From the NCBI RefSeq assembly GCF_022230925.1, contig NZ_JAKKFH010000004.1, forward strand, positions 62,001 through 126,000: DNA of 64,000 nt, read 5' to 3'. Origin of the DNA: Micromonospora alfalfae. GTDB taxonomy: Bacteria; Actinomycetota; Actinomycetes; Mycobacteriales; Micromonosporaceae. The position numbers and the translations under genes are program-made. Shown one piece after another: positions 1-7,990 of this stretch. The notes beneath the pieces are model-generated. The model was not told the origin of the DNA. It ran no database searches and saw only the letters and a list, made by a program, of their open reading frames with translations. Position 1 is the stretch's first letter, and the number at the start of each line of letters is the position of its first letter.

Positions 1-1164
1 CTCTCCGGCGGGCAGGCGGCCCGCGCAGGGCTGGCGTCGCTGCTGCTCAGCCGGTACGACGTGTTCCTGCTCGACGAGCCGACAAACGACCTGGACCTGG
101 CCGGCCTGGAACGGCTGGAGGAGTTTGTCACCGGGCTACGGGCCGGCACGGTGCTGGTCAGCCACGACCGGGAGTTCCTCACCCGCACGGTGACCCGGGT
201 GCTGGAGCTGGACCTGCCGCAGCAGCAGATCAACCACTACGGCGGCGGCTACGCGGCCTTCCTGGAGGAGCGCGAGGTGGCCCGCCGGCACGCCCGCGCG
301 GACTTCGAGGAGTACGCCGACACCAAGGCTGGGCTGGAGGCTCGGGCCCGCACCCAGCGTGGGTGGATGGAGAAGGGCGTGAAGAACGCCCGCCGCAAGG
401 CCACCGACAACGACAAGATCGGCCGCAAGTTCCGCGCCGAGGCGAGCGAGAAGCAGGCCGCCAAGGCCAAGCAGACCGATCGGCTGATCGAACGGCTCGA
501 CGTGGTCGAGGAGCCCCGCAAGGAGTGGGAGCTGCGGATGGAGATCGCCGCCGCGCCCCGCGCCGGCGCCGTCGTGGCCACGCTGCGCGGAGCCGTGGTA
601 CGCCGTGGTGGCTTCACCCTCGGCCCGATCGACCTCCAGATCGACTGGGCGGACCGGGTCGCGGTGACCGGGGCGAACGGCACGGGCAAGTCCACACTGT
701 TGGCAGCGTTGCTGGGCCGGCTGCCGCTGGACGCCGGCACCGCCTCGCTCGGGCCGGGCGTGGTGGTCGGCGAGGTGGACCAGGCCCGCGGGCTGTTCCT
801 CGGCGACGTACCGCTGATCGACGCGTTCGAGGCGGCCGTACCCGACATGTCGCCGGCGGACGCGCGGACCCTGCTGGCCAAGTTCGGCCTACGGGCGGCG
901 CACGTGCCCCGACCGGCGGCCACCCTCTCCCCCGGTGAGCGGACCCGGGCCGCGCTGGCCCTGCTCCAGGGTCGCGGGGTCAACCTGCTGGTGCTGGACG
1001 AGCCCACGAACCACCTGGACCTGCCCGCCATCGAGCAGCTCGAATCGGCGCTGGCCAGCTACCCCGGAACGCTGCTGCTGGTCACCCACGACCGGCGGAT
1101 GCTGGCCGCCATCGAGACCAACAGGCGACTGCGGGTCGACGCCGGACGGATCGCCGAGGATTGA
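1..1164 (+). CDS. ABC-F family ATPase, 5' truncated by window edge
   Basis: Cytosolic ABC-F protein: two ATP-binding domains, no membrane part. ABC-F proteins act on the ribosome in translation or antibiotic protection. The window opens inside the first ABC domain: the signature LSGGQ is the first codons, followed by Walker B (FLLDEPTNDLD). A charged interdomain linker rich in Lys, Arg and Glu follows (about bases 270-540). The second domain has Walker A GANGTGKST near base 672, signature LSPGE near 928 and Walker B LVLDEPTNHLD near 990. The frame is open from base 1, so the GTG at 61 is internal. The visible part is 387 residues. Whether it gives drug resistance or has a housekeeping role cannot be told from this fragment. 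Confidence 0.93.
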   Translation, partial: LSGGQAARAGLASLLLSRYDVFLLDEPTNDLDLAGLERLEEFVTGLRAGTVLVSHDREFLTRTVTRVLELDLPQQQINHYGGGYAAFLEEREVARRHARADFEEYADTKAGLEARARTQRGWMEKGVKNARRKATDNDKIGRKFRAEASEKQAAKAKQTDRLIERLDVVEEPRKEWELRMEIAAAPRAGAVVATLRGAVVRRGGFTLGPIDLQIDWADRVAVTGANGTGKSTLLAALLGRLPLDAGTASLGPGVVVGEVDQARGLFLGDVPLIDAFEAAVPDMSPADARTLLAKFGLRAAHVPRPAATLSPGERTRAALALLQGRGVNLLVLDEPTNHLDLPAIEQLESALASYPGTLLLVTHDRRMLAAIETNRRLRVDAGRIAED

Positions 1165-1202
1165 TCCGTGCTCGCGGGCCGGCGCGGGGTGAGAATGACG
1201 CC

Positions 1203-1511
1203 ATGCTCAAGTGGGAGTACGCCCTGCTGGTCCGCCGCCGTCAGGCTGCGACCAACGACCTCGGCTGGGAGGTCGTCTTCGTCTGGTACGGGCCGGACGG
1301 CTCGATGGTCGACGTGACGCCGTACGGCGACACCTCGCTGGCTCACCTGAACCGGGCCGGCGACCAGGGCTGGGAGTTGGTCGCGATGAGCGAGGACCCG
1401 TCCCTGCCCGGCAACCACGAACTGCACCGCTACCACCTCAAGCGGCCGAAGCCCGCCGACCCGCCGCCTCGCCAGCGGATGCGCGGGGGCCGCCGCACCC
1501 TCTCCGGCTGA
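1203..1511 (+). CDS. small conserved hypothetical protein (102 aa)
   Basis: I do not recognise a function. The protein starts MLKWEYALLVRR and contains GWEVVFVWYGPDG and a second Trp-rich segment DQGWELVAMSED, a compact soluble beta-rich pattern. The C-terminus is basic and Pro-rich. ATG 1203 is preferred because a GGGGTGAGAATG purine stretch lies just upstream; an in-frame start at 1161 would overlap the ABC-F stop. It lies 38 bases after the ABC-F gene in the same direction and may be co-transcribed. Third-position GC is high, as in real genes here. No signal peptide or membrane segment. Confidence 0.7.
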   Translation: MLKWEYALLVRRRQAATNDLGWEVVFVWYGPDGSMVDVTPYGDTSLAHLNRAGDQGWELVAMSEDPSLPGNHELHRYHLKRPKPADPPPRQRMRGGRRTLSG

Positions 1512-1616
1512 CCCGACCACGCCGGGCCGACTGCGGTGGCATGAGCCGAGTTGGTCGTTCGCGGCTCGCCCCGCGCCCGGGCGGAGCCGATGTCTCCGTT
1601 GAGCCTGATGCCGCAG

Positions 1617-1651
1617 AGTCATCCTGATGCCTGTGTGGCATCAGGATGACT
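1617..1651. repeat. 15-bp perfect inverted repeat, hairpin
   Basis: Arms AGTCATCCTGATGCC (1617-1631) and its exact complement (1637-1651) flank a 5-base loop TGTGT. It sits 105 bases after the small hypothetical gene and 62 bases before the methyltransferase. There is no T-run, so it may be a terminator, an mRNA-stabilising hairpin or a dispersed palindromic repeat. Confidence 0.7.
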
Positions 1652-1712
1652 GCGTCCTGCCCCGCATCCTGCGACACGCCCACCGCACGGTTGCGCGGGC
1701 CACGCCGACCAG

Positions 1713-2498
1713 GTGGACGAGCGGGGCATAACGGGCGCGGTTGCGGGTATCGCGCGGCGGGAGGTGGCCCGAATGGTCGCTTTGGCACAGACTCCGCCCT
1801 CGGCCGACCGGCTGCGGGCGATAGACGATTTCCTCGCCCAGGCATGGGCGGACCAGGTCCGCCACGATGATCGGTTGCGGGACCTGGCGGTCGAGGTGCG
1901 GTTCGACCGGGGGGTGGCCCATCTGAGCGGCGACGTGGCCGAACCCGCCCAGTTACGGCTGGTGCGGGACATGGTGGGGCGGCTGGCCGGCGTCTACGGC
2001 GTCTGGTGCCGGGTCGGCATCGGCGGGCGGCCGCCGGTGGTGGTGGACCTCGGTTGTGGGCCGACCAAGCAGTGGTCGAGCAACCTGGGGCTGGACATTT
2101 ACCCGGCGCCCGGCGTGGATGCCGTGGCGGACCTGTCCGGCTCGCTGCCGCTCGCCGACAACTCGGTGGACGTCCTCTTCGCGGTGCACATCCTGGAGCA
2201 CCTGATCGACTTCCTGCCGCTGGTCGACGAGTGTCACCGGGTGCTCCGCCCCGGTGGGGTGCTGCACGTGATGAGCCCCTGGTGGGGGCATGTGAACGCG
2301 GTCGCCGACCCGACCCACGTCCGGCTGATGGACGTGCAGACGTTCAAGGGGATCTGTCAACTGCGGCCACCTGGCACGCCGCGCTGGTACCCACTGCACG
2401 CAGGCTGCGACGGCGCCTCGATCTTCGCCGACCTGACGCCCCTCCCCCCGGACGCCGACCCAGCACCCCAGTCCCACCTGGCCCGCTTCTTCGACTAA
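1713..2498 (+). CDS. BON-like domain fused to SAM-dependent methyltransferase (261 aa)
   Basis: Residues about 50-105 resemble a BON domain (strand pattern LAVEVRFDRGVAHLSGDV followed by a helix, then VYGVWCRVGIG). Residues about 108-260 form a class I methyltransferase: the SAM-binding strand VVVDLGCGPTKQ, an acidic end of the second strand (LGLDIYP), and the Methyltransf_11-type segment LPLADNSVDVLFAVHILEHL with HRVLRPGGVLHV. The substrate is unknown. BON domains usually bind phospholipid or envelope surfaces, so a membrane-proximal role is an inference. The start is uncertain. The stop codon is followed at once by a CCCA-repeat tract and a palindromic element shared with the convergent LacI gene. 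Confidence 0.75.
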   Translation: MDERGITGAVAGIARREVARMVALAQTPPSADRLRAIDDFLAQAWADQVRHDDRLRDLAVEVRFDRGVAHLSGDVAEPAQLRLVRDMVGRLAGVYGVWCRVGIGGRPPVVVDLGCGPTKQWSSNLGLDIYPAPGVDAVADLSGSLPLADNSVDVLFAVHILEHLIDFLPLVDECHRVLRPGGVLHVMSPWWGHVNAVADPTHVRLMDVQTFKGICQLRPPGTPRWYPLHAGCDGASIFADLTPLPPDADPAPQSHLARFFD

Positions 2499-2531
2499 CC
2501 ACCCACCAACCCACCCACCCACCCACCCCAC
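2499..2531. repeat. (CCCA)n tract after the methyltransferase stop
   Basis: The 33 bases after the stop codon are almost purely C and A in CCCA/CCAC units. The minus strand therefore has runs of GGG spaced by T, a possible G-quadruplex at the 3' end of the convergent LacI transcript. It directly abuts the palindrome at 2535-2589. Confidence 0.6.
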
Positions 2532-2534
2532 GTC

Positions 2535-2589
2535 GATCATGAAGTTATTGCGCCGACACGCCGTCATTCGTGGCAATAACTTCATGATC
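2535..2589. repeat. 17-bp inverted repeat overlapping the lacI-type 3' end
   Basis: Arms GATCATGAAGTTATTGC (2535-2551) and its exact complement (2573-2589) enclose 21 bases. The AT-rich arms stand out against the local GC content. The element supplies the stop codon and about the last 14 codons of the LacI-family gene. It looks like one copy of a dispersed palindromic family. Confidence 0.85.
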
Positions 2590-3597
2590 AACGCGAGGGG
2601 TGGTGGACTCGCGGAGCTTCAGGCGGTACGGGGCCGTTAGTTGCTGGGCGGGGAGGGTCGGGTCGCCATCCAGGCGGTTGGCGAGGAGTTGGACGGCCAG
2701 GCGGGCGACCTGCTCCTTGTCCGGGGCGACGGTGCTCAGGGCGGGGGTGGCGAACCTGCCGTCCTCGATGTCGTCGAAGCCGGCCACCGCCACGTCCTCG
2801 GGCACCCGCAGGCCAGCCTCGTGCAGGGTCCGCAGGGCACCGAGGGCCAGCGTGTCGTTGAAGCAGAAGACGGCGTCGGGGCGTACGCCGGAGGTGAGCA
2901 GTCCCCGCATCGCGGCCGCGCCGTCAGCGCGGTGCCAGGCCGGCGCGGACGCCACCAGGGTCTGGTCGTGGTCGAGGCCGACGGCGCGCAGCGCGTCGCG
3001 GTAGCCGGCCAGGCGCAGCCGGGCGCTGGCACCCTCGTCGGTGCGCTGCGCGCCGACGGCCGCGATCCGGCGGCGACCCAACTGGATCAGGTGGCTGGTG
3101 ATCTCCCGGGCCGCTGCCACGTTGTCGATCACCACGCGATCCGCCGGGCAGTGTTCGATCCGTTCGCCGAGCAGCACCATCGGGGTGCCGTCCAGAGCGG
3201 CCAGGTCCGCCACGGTGAGCGCCAACGGACTGAGGATGAGCCCGTCGATCAGGTGGTCGGTGATACCGGAGGCAAGCACCCGTTCCTGGCCACGCCGGCC
3301 GCCGGTCTGGTCGATGAGCACCGTCCAACCGTGCTCGGCGGCGACGCTGACGACGTGACGGGCCAGCTCGGCGAAGTACGGGATGTCCAGTTCCGGAACC
3401 GCCAGCGCGATCACGCCGGTGCGTCCCTTGCGGAGGTGACGGGCGGAGAGGTTGGGCCGGTAGTTGAGTTCGACGATCGCCTCCTCGACCCGGGCACGGG
3501 TGTCCGGTCGCACGTGCACGTGGCCGTTCACGACGTTGGAGACGGTCTTGACGGAGACGCCGGCCCGTTCGGCCACGTCCTTGAGTCTGTGTCGCAC
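2545..3597 (-). CDS. LacI family transcriptional regulator (350 aa)
   Basis: N-terminal LacI helix-turn-helix at residues 3-22 (LKDVAERAGVSVKTVSNVVN), hinge with NYRPNLSARHLRKGRT near 45-60, then a periplasmic-binding-protein-like effector domain (VIALAVPELDIPYFAEL to VAVAGFDDIEDGRFATPALSTV), the usual layout and length. GTG 3597 is chosen because GGGGAGG lies 7 bases upstream and the HTH begins there; upstream in-frame codons give non-homologous Arg/Gly-rich sequence. No sugar operon adjoins it, so the ligand is unknown. The extreme C-terminus (VDHEVIATNDGVSAQ) is encoded inside the palindromic repeat at 2535-2589. Confidence 0.92.
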   Translation of the reverse strand: MRHRLKDVAERAGVSVKTVSNVVNGHVHVRPDTRARVEEAIVELNYRPNLSARHLRKGRTGVIALAVPELDIPYFAELARHVVSVAAEHGWTVLIDQTGGRRGQERVLASGITDHLIDGLILSPLALTVADLAALDGTPMVLLGERIEHCPADRVVIDNVAAAREITSHLIQLGRRRIAAVGAQRTDEGASARLRLAGYRDALRAVGLDHDQTLVASAPAWHRADGAAAMRGLLTSGVRPDAVFCFNDTLALGALRTLHEAGLRVPEDVAVAGFDDIEDGRFATPALSTVAPDKEQVARLAVQLLANRLDGDPTLPAQQLTAPYRLKLRESTTPRVDHEVIATNDGVSAQ

Positions 3598-3664
3598 CCC
3601 GCAACCTCCCCGAGGTGACGGGCGCACCATACCGTCAGCGACTTCTCCGCGAGGGTGCACGAAC

Positions 3665-3709
3665 GATGAGGAAAGGGCCCCTTGCCGTCGCAGGAGGCCC
3701 CTTCTCATC
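3665..3709 (-). terminator. hairpin terminator after the amino-acid permease
   Basis: Imperfect stem: GATGAGGAAAGGGCCC on the left pairs with GGCCCCTTCTCATC on the right with small bulges. It starts 9 bases beyond the permease stop (minus strand) and precedes the LacI gene, so it probably ends the permease transcript. Confidence 0.6.
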
Positions 3710-3717
3710 CCGTCGGA

Positions 3718-5220
3718 TCAGCTGTCGGCGCTCGGCTCCCGAGACGCCGGGGCGACAGCGGGCTCGTGCTGGGCCAGCCGGTTGCGGCGGTGGCCGTAGC
3801 CGAAGTAGATCAACCCGCCGAGCAGCATCCAGGCCAGGAACCGCAGCCAGGTCTCCACAGACAGGTTGAGCATCAGGTAGAAGCAGGCCAACGCCGAGAC
3901 GATGGGCAGCACCGGTGAGAACGGCACCCGGAACGGCCGCTCCAGGTCGGGCCGCTTGCCGCGCAGGATCGGCACCGCCACCGACACGAGGACGAACGCG
4001 CAGAGCGCGCCGATGCTGACCAGGTCGGCCAGCGCGGACAGCGGCAGGAAGCCGGCCAGCAGCGCGACCGCCACCGTCATGATCGCCGAGATCCGGTACG
4101 GGGTGCCCCAGCGCGGGTGCACCTTCGCGATCGAGGGCGGGATCAACCCGTCCCGGGCGATGGCGAATCCGATCCGGCCCATCGCCACCAGGTCGACCAG
4201 GATGACGCTGGTCAGGCCCGCGACCGCGGCGATGGAGACCAGCACCGCCGCCCAGCCGGCGCCGACCGACTCGAAGGCCGACGCGATCGGGGCGCCCCTG
4301 TCGATCTCGGTGTACGGCACCATCCCGACCACCACCAGCGACACGCCGATGTAGAGCACTGTGGAGATCAGCAACGTGCCGAGCAGACCCAGGGTGAGGT
4401 CCCGCTTGGGCTTCCGCGTCTCCTCGCCCAGGTTGGCCACGGCCTCGAAGCCGGTGTACGCGAAGAAGACCACGGCGGCGGCGCTGAGCACCCCGACGAA
4501 GCCGAAGACCGACGGCTCCAGCCCGAAGAGCGCCTGGGTGACCGGCTGCTTGATGCCGTCGTCGCCGCTCCCGGCGGCCTCGGCCGGCGGGATGAACGGG
4601 GTGAGGTTGGCGGCCTTGACGAAGAACAGCCCGGCCACCACCACGAAGACGCAGATGGCCACCTTGACCAGCACCAGCAGGTTGGTGATCCGGGCGGATT
4701 CCCGGATGCCGACGATCGCCACGATGCCGAGGATCAGCACGATGGCGATGGCACCCACGTTGACGGTGCCGCCCTCCTCGCCGAACCACCGGGTTGGCAG
4801 GTCGAGCAGTTCGGCGAGGTAGCCGGACCAGCCTCGGGCCACCACCGCGGCCCCGAGCGCGAACTCCAGCAGCAGGTCCCAGCCGATGATCCAGGCGACG
4901 ATCTCGCCCATGGTGGCGTACGCGTAGGTGTAGGCGCTGCCGGCGGTCGGCACGCTGGAGGCCAACTCGGCGTAGCAGAGGGCGGCGAGCAGGGCCACCA
5001 CGCCGGCGATGGCGAAGGAGATCACCACGCCCGGCCCGGCGCTGTCCCGGGCCTCGATCCCGGTGAGCGTGAAGATGCCGGTGCCGATCACGATGCCGAT
5101 GCCGAAGCCGGTGAGGTCGACCGCGCCGAGCCGTCGCTTCAGCCCCAACTGGCCGTCGCTGCCGTCCGCCTCACCTTGGGCTATCACGTCCTTGATTGGT
5201 TTTGTGCGCAGCACGGACAC
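3718..5220 (-). CDS. APC superfamily cationic amino-acid permease (500 aa)
   Basis: Integral membrane transporter of the APC superfamily, CAT/YfnA-like, with about 12 hydrophobic segments. Diagnostic first helix: GFGIGIVIGTGIFTLTG near residues 38-55, the unwound substrate-binding helix, followed by AGPGVVISFAIAGVVALLAALCYAEL. Later helices include YTGFEAVANLGEE and IGFAIARDGLIPPSIAKVHP, typical of this branch. GTG 5220 is selected because GGGAGGGG lies just upstream. The substrate is likely a basic or broad-range amino acid by family; the sequence does not settle which. It is monocistronic, with a terminator downstream. Confidence 0.92.
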   Translation of the reverse strand: MSVLRTKPIKDVIAQGEADGSDGQLGLKRRLGAVDLTGFGIGIVIGTGIFTLTGIEARDSAGPGVVISFAIAGVVALLAALCYAELASSVPTAGSAYTYAYATMGEIVAWIIGWDLLLEFALGAAVVARGWSGYLAELLDLPTRWFGEEGGTVNVGAIAIVLILGIVAIVGIRESARITNLLVLVKVAICVFVVVAGLFFVKAANLTPFIPPAEAAGSGDDGIKQPVTQALFGLEPSVFGFVGVLSAAAVVFFAYTGFEAVANLGEETRKPKRDLTLGLLGTLLISTVLYIGVSLVVVGMVPYTEIDRGAPIASAFESVGAGWAAVLVSIAAVAGLTSVILVDLVAMGRIGFAIARDGLIPPSIAKVHPRWGTPYRISAIMTVAVALLAGFLPLSALADLVSIGALCAFVLVSVAVPILRGKRPDLERPFRVPFSPVLPIVSALACFYLMLNLSVETWLRFLAWMLLGGLIYFGYGHRRNRLAQHEPAVAPASREPSADS

Positions 5221-5422
5221 CCGGTCACCCCTCCCACCGTGCGACCACCTCCGTGGCGGCCGGTGACCGGCGTTGCTACCCACCGGCACGATTGGTCAAC
5301 CACGAACCCTTGCGGCGATGGCCAGACTGTGAAAATTTCCTACCAGCAACGCGGACATCGACGGCGAATCTTGCCGCGCACCGCGCGAAACATCCGGGAG
5401 CCCCAACGAAGGGACACACCGC

Positions 5423-7075
5423 ATGAAAGCCACCCGACTCGGAGTCGCCGGGCTGGTCGCAGCCCTGCTCGGCACGTTCGTCAGCGCCACCCCCGCGAGC
5501 GCCGCACCCAGCGCGGCCGACACCACCACCTGCGCCACCGACCCGGCCACCCCGAAACGGCAGTTCCGGGCCATGTGGATCTCCTCGGTGGTCAACATCG
5601 ACTGGCCCAGCAAGGCGTCCCAGACCAACCCGGACCGGATCGCGGCCCAGCAGGCCGAGTACCGCGAGCTGCTCGACCTGGCCGGGCGACTGCACCACAA
5701 CGCCGTCGTGGTGCAGGTCCGGCCCACCGCTGACGCGCTCTGGCCCTCGCCGTACGAGCCCTGGTCGGAATACCTGACCGGGGTACGCGGCCAGGACCCG
5801 GGCTGGGACCCACTGGCCTTCCTGGTCGACGAGTCGCACAAGCGGAACCTGGAGTTCCACGCCTGGTTCAACCCGTACCGCGTCTCCATGCCCGCACCGG
5901 GCGGTGCCGGCGCCGACCCGAGCCAGCTCGCCCCCGGCCACCCGGCTCAGCAGCACCCCGACTGGACCATCGCCTACCCACCGGCCGGGGTGGCCGGCAG
6001 TCGGCTCTACTACAACCCCGGAATCCCCGAGGTCCGCGAGTTCGTCCAGACCGCCATGATGGATGCCGTCAAGCGGTACGACATCGACGGCGTCCACTTC
6101 GACGACTATTTCTACCCCTACCCCAGCGGTACCTACCAGGTGCCTGACGATGCGACCTTCGCGGCAAACAACCGGGGCTTCACCGACCGGGCCGACTGGC
6201 GGCGGGACAACATCAACCTGCTGATCCAGGAGATGAACGGCAAGATCAAGGCGGCGAAGCCGTGGGTGAAGTTCGGCGTCAGCCCGTTCGGCATCTGGCG
6301 CAACAAGACCGCCGACCCGCTCGGTTCGGACACCACCGGCAGCCAGTCGTACGACATCATCTCCGCCGACACCCGCAAGTGGATCAAGCAGGAGTGGATC
6401 GACTACGTGGTGCCGCAGCTCTACTGGTACATCGGCCAGTACCCGGCCGCCGACTACGCACGGCTCGTGCCGTGGTGGGCCGAGACGGTGCGCGGCACCC
6501 GCGTGCAGCTCTACATCGGCCAGGCCGACTACAAGAGCGGCGACCCGGCGTACGGGCCGTACTGGCAGAACCCACGTGAGCTGTCCGACCACCTGACGCT
6601 CAACCGGTCGTACCCGGAGGTGCAGGGCAACGTGCACTTCTCCGCGGTGCAGGTGCGGGCCAACCGGCTCGGCGCCACCGACATCTACGCGGCCGCGCAC
6701 TACTCCCGCCCGGCGCTGGTGCCGGCGATGCCCCACCTGCCGGCCCGGCCGCTGCTCTTCCCCGTGGTCACCAAGGCGACCAGGCAGGCCGACGGGGTCC
6801 GGCTCACCTGGCGGCAGCCCGCCGACGGCGTCGGCCCGCTCGGCACCGCCACCTCGTACGCGATCTACCGCTTCGACGGCACCACGCTGCCCGGCCCGTG
6901 CGCCACCGCCGACGCCGCGCACCTGGTCGACACCGTCCGGGCCACGCCCGGCACCGTCCAGTCCTGGGTGGACACCTCGGCCGAGCCCGGTCGGCGCTAC
7001 ACCTACCAGCTGACCGCGGTGGACCGGTCGGCCAACGAGAGCCCTACCAGCCCGCCGGTATTCGTCAGGCGCTGA
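5423..7075 (+). CDS. secreted GHL10-type (DUF187) glycoside hydrolase-like protein (550 aa)
   Basis: A Sec signal peptide covers residues 1-27 (hydrophobic LGVAGLVAALLGTFVSATPASA, cleavage after ASA). The catalytic-like TIM barrel spans about 45-400, starting FRAMWISSVVNIDWPS, with VVQVRPTADALWPS, HAWFNPYRV and the acidic IDGVHFDDYFYPYP, all hallmarks of the GHL10/DUF187 family. Residues about 440-548 form a fibronectin type III-like module (VRLTWRQP, SYAIYRF, YTYQLTAVDRSANES). Relatives are thought to cleave cell-wall or exopolysaccharide glycans; the substrate here is unknown. A 14-bp-stem terminator follows. Confidence 0.9.
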   Translation: MKATRLGVAGLVAALLGTFVSATPASAAPSAADTTTCATDPATPKRQFRAMWISSVVNIDWPSKASQTNPDRIAAQQAEYRELLDLAGRLHHNAVVVQVRPTADALWPSPYEPWSEYLTGVRGQDPGWDPLAFLVDESHKRNLEFHAWFNPYRVSMPAPGGAGADPSQLAPGHPAQQHPDWTIAYPPAGVAGSRLYYNPGIPEVREFVQTAMMDAVKRYDIDGVHFDDYFYPYPSGTYQVPDDATFAANNRGFTDRADWRRDNINLLIQEMNGKIKAAKPWVKFGVSPFGIWRNKTADPLGSDTTGSQSYDIISADTRKWIKQEWIDYVVPQLYWYIGQYPAADYARLVPWWAETVRGTRVQLYIGQADYKSGDPAYGPYWQNPRELSDHLTLNRSYPEVQGNVHFSAVQVRANRLGATDIYAAAHYSRPALVPAMPHLPARPLLFPVVTKATRQADGVRLTWRQPADGVGPLGTATSYAIYRFDGTTLPGPCATADAAHLVDTVRATPGTVQSWVDTSAEPGRRYTYQLTAVDRSANESPTSPPVFVRR

Positions 7076-7086
7076 CCGCCTCGCTG

Positions 7087-7119
7087 AATGCCCCGGACGC
7101 CTCGTGCGTCCGGGGCATT
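7087..7119 (+). terminator. terminator of the GHL10 gene
   Basis: Perfect 14-bp stem AATGCCCCGGACGC (7087-7100) with its complement at 7106-7119 and a 5-base loop, then TCGTCTGTTT. It begins 12 bases after the stop codon. Confidence 0.8.
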
Positions 7120-7172
7120 CGTCTGTTTCAACGTATGTCACCAATAGTTGGCGATGCGCATACCGCCTAGTT

Positions 7173-7184
7173 GATCAGCTGATC
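7173..7184. promoter_or_regulatory. candidate operator palindrome upstream of the phospholipase gene
   Basis: GATCAGCTGATC is a perfect 12-bp palindrome 70 bases upstream of the phospholipase A2 start. A short direct repeat CCGGTAAC occurs twice just after it (7200-7220). The binding protein is unknown. Confidence 0.35.
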
Positions 7185-7253
7185 GACACTCATCGACATC
7201 CGGTAACCCGCCGGTAACTTCCGTCCCACCCGCACACCCCGCGGAGGTCACCC

Positions 7254-7790
7254 GTGCCCCGACGTCTCGCCACCCTCATCGCCTCGGGCGCGTTAGCGCT
7301 GCTCGCCACCCTCGCCATCGCCTCCCCCGCCGCCGCCGTCACCCCCGCCCAACGGCTCTCCGTGCTGTCCAGCTGGACCCAGACCAGCGCCTCCAGCTAC
7401 AACTCGTGGAACAGCGCCCGGGTCAACCGGGCCCCCTGGGCCGAGTACAACTTCAACTGGTCCACCGACTACTGCTCATCCAGCCCGGACAACCCGCTCG
7501 GCTTCACCTTCAACCTGGGCTGCTACCGCCACGACTTCGGCTACCGCAACTACAAGGCGGTCGGCCAGTTCCCGGCAAACAAGTCCCGCCTCGACAGCGC
7601 CTTCTACGCGGACCTGAAGCGCGTCTGCACCACGTACAACTCGGTCGTCCGACCGGCCTGCTACAGCCTGGCCTGGACCTACTACCAGGCGGTCAGCATT
7701 TTCGGTTCGGTGGCGGCCGTCCAGCAGGCCGACATCGACCGCGCCGCCCGAATGAAGGCCCAAGCCGAAGCCAACGCCGCAACCCACTAA
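7254..7790 (+). CDS. secreted prokaryotic phospholipase A2 (178 aa)
   Basis: Hydrolyses the sn-2 acyl bond of glycerophospholipids outside the cell (family role). The signal peptide is residues 1-28, ending SPAAA. The mature protein has the bacterial/fungal PLA2 signature: a Ca-site region STDYCSSSPDNP (about 70-81) and the catalytic motif GCYRHDFGYRN, giving the His93-Asp94 dyad, as in the Streptomyces violaceoruber enzyme. Four Cys (near 74, 90, 129 and 140) fit two disulfides. GTG 7254 follows GCGGAGG with 6-7 bases spacing. Length matches the family. It is followed by C-rich sequence and a palindromic repeat in the convergent gap. Confidence 0.92.
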   Translation: MPRRLATLIASGALALLATLAIASPAAAVTPAQRLSVLSSWTQTSASSYNSWNSARVNRAPWAEYNFNWSTDYCSSSPDNPLGFTFNLGCYRHDFGYRNYKAVGQFPANKSRLDSAFYADLKRVCTTYNSVVRPACYSLAWTYYQAVSIFGSVAAVQQADIDRAARMKAQAEANAATH

Positions 7791-7872
7791 CCCCCCCAGG
7801 CCCTCCACCCCGACCCCCGGCCCCGCACCACCACGCCCACGCCCACGCCACGCCCCAGCCCGCCCGCCCCAC

Positions 7873-7944
7873 GCGATCTTGCACTTTCGGTTGCCGGTTT
7901 GCCGCTTTGGCACCGTTATCTCACCGCAGAAAGTGCAAGATCGC
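7873..7944. repeat. 16-bp inverted repeat, GATCTTGCAC family, copy 1
   Basis: GCGATCTTGCACTTTC (7873-7888) and its exact complement (7929-7944) enclose 40 bases. Copy 2 at 60284-60354 shares the arms and inner CCGTTAT...CCGCAG. Both copies lie between convergent genes, with C-rich sequence on the left (7791-7872) and G-rich sequence on the right (7945-7990). The element may act as a two-way terminator. Confidence 0.85.
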
Positions 7945-7990
7945 TGGGGCAGGGGGGCCGGGGCGGGGCGGGCTGGGGCGGGGTAGGGGG

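Noticed and set aside
3718..5220. A riboswitch before the amino-acid permease
   Set aside because: The upstream sequence 5221-5422 shows no recognisable aptamer pattern or long conserved hairpins.
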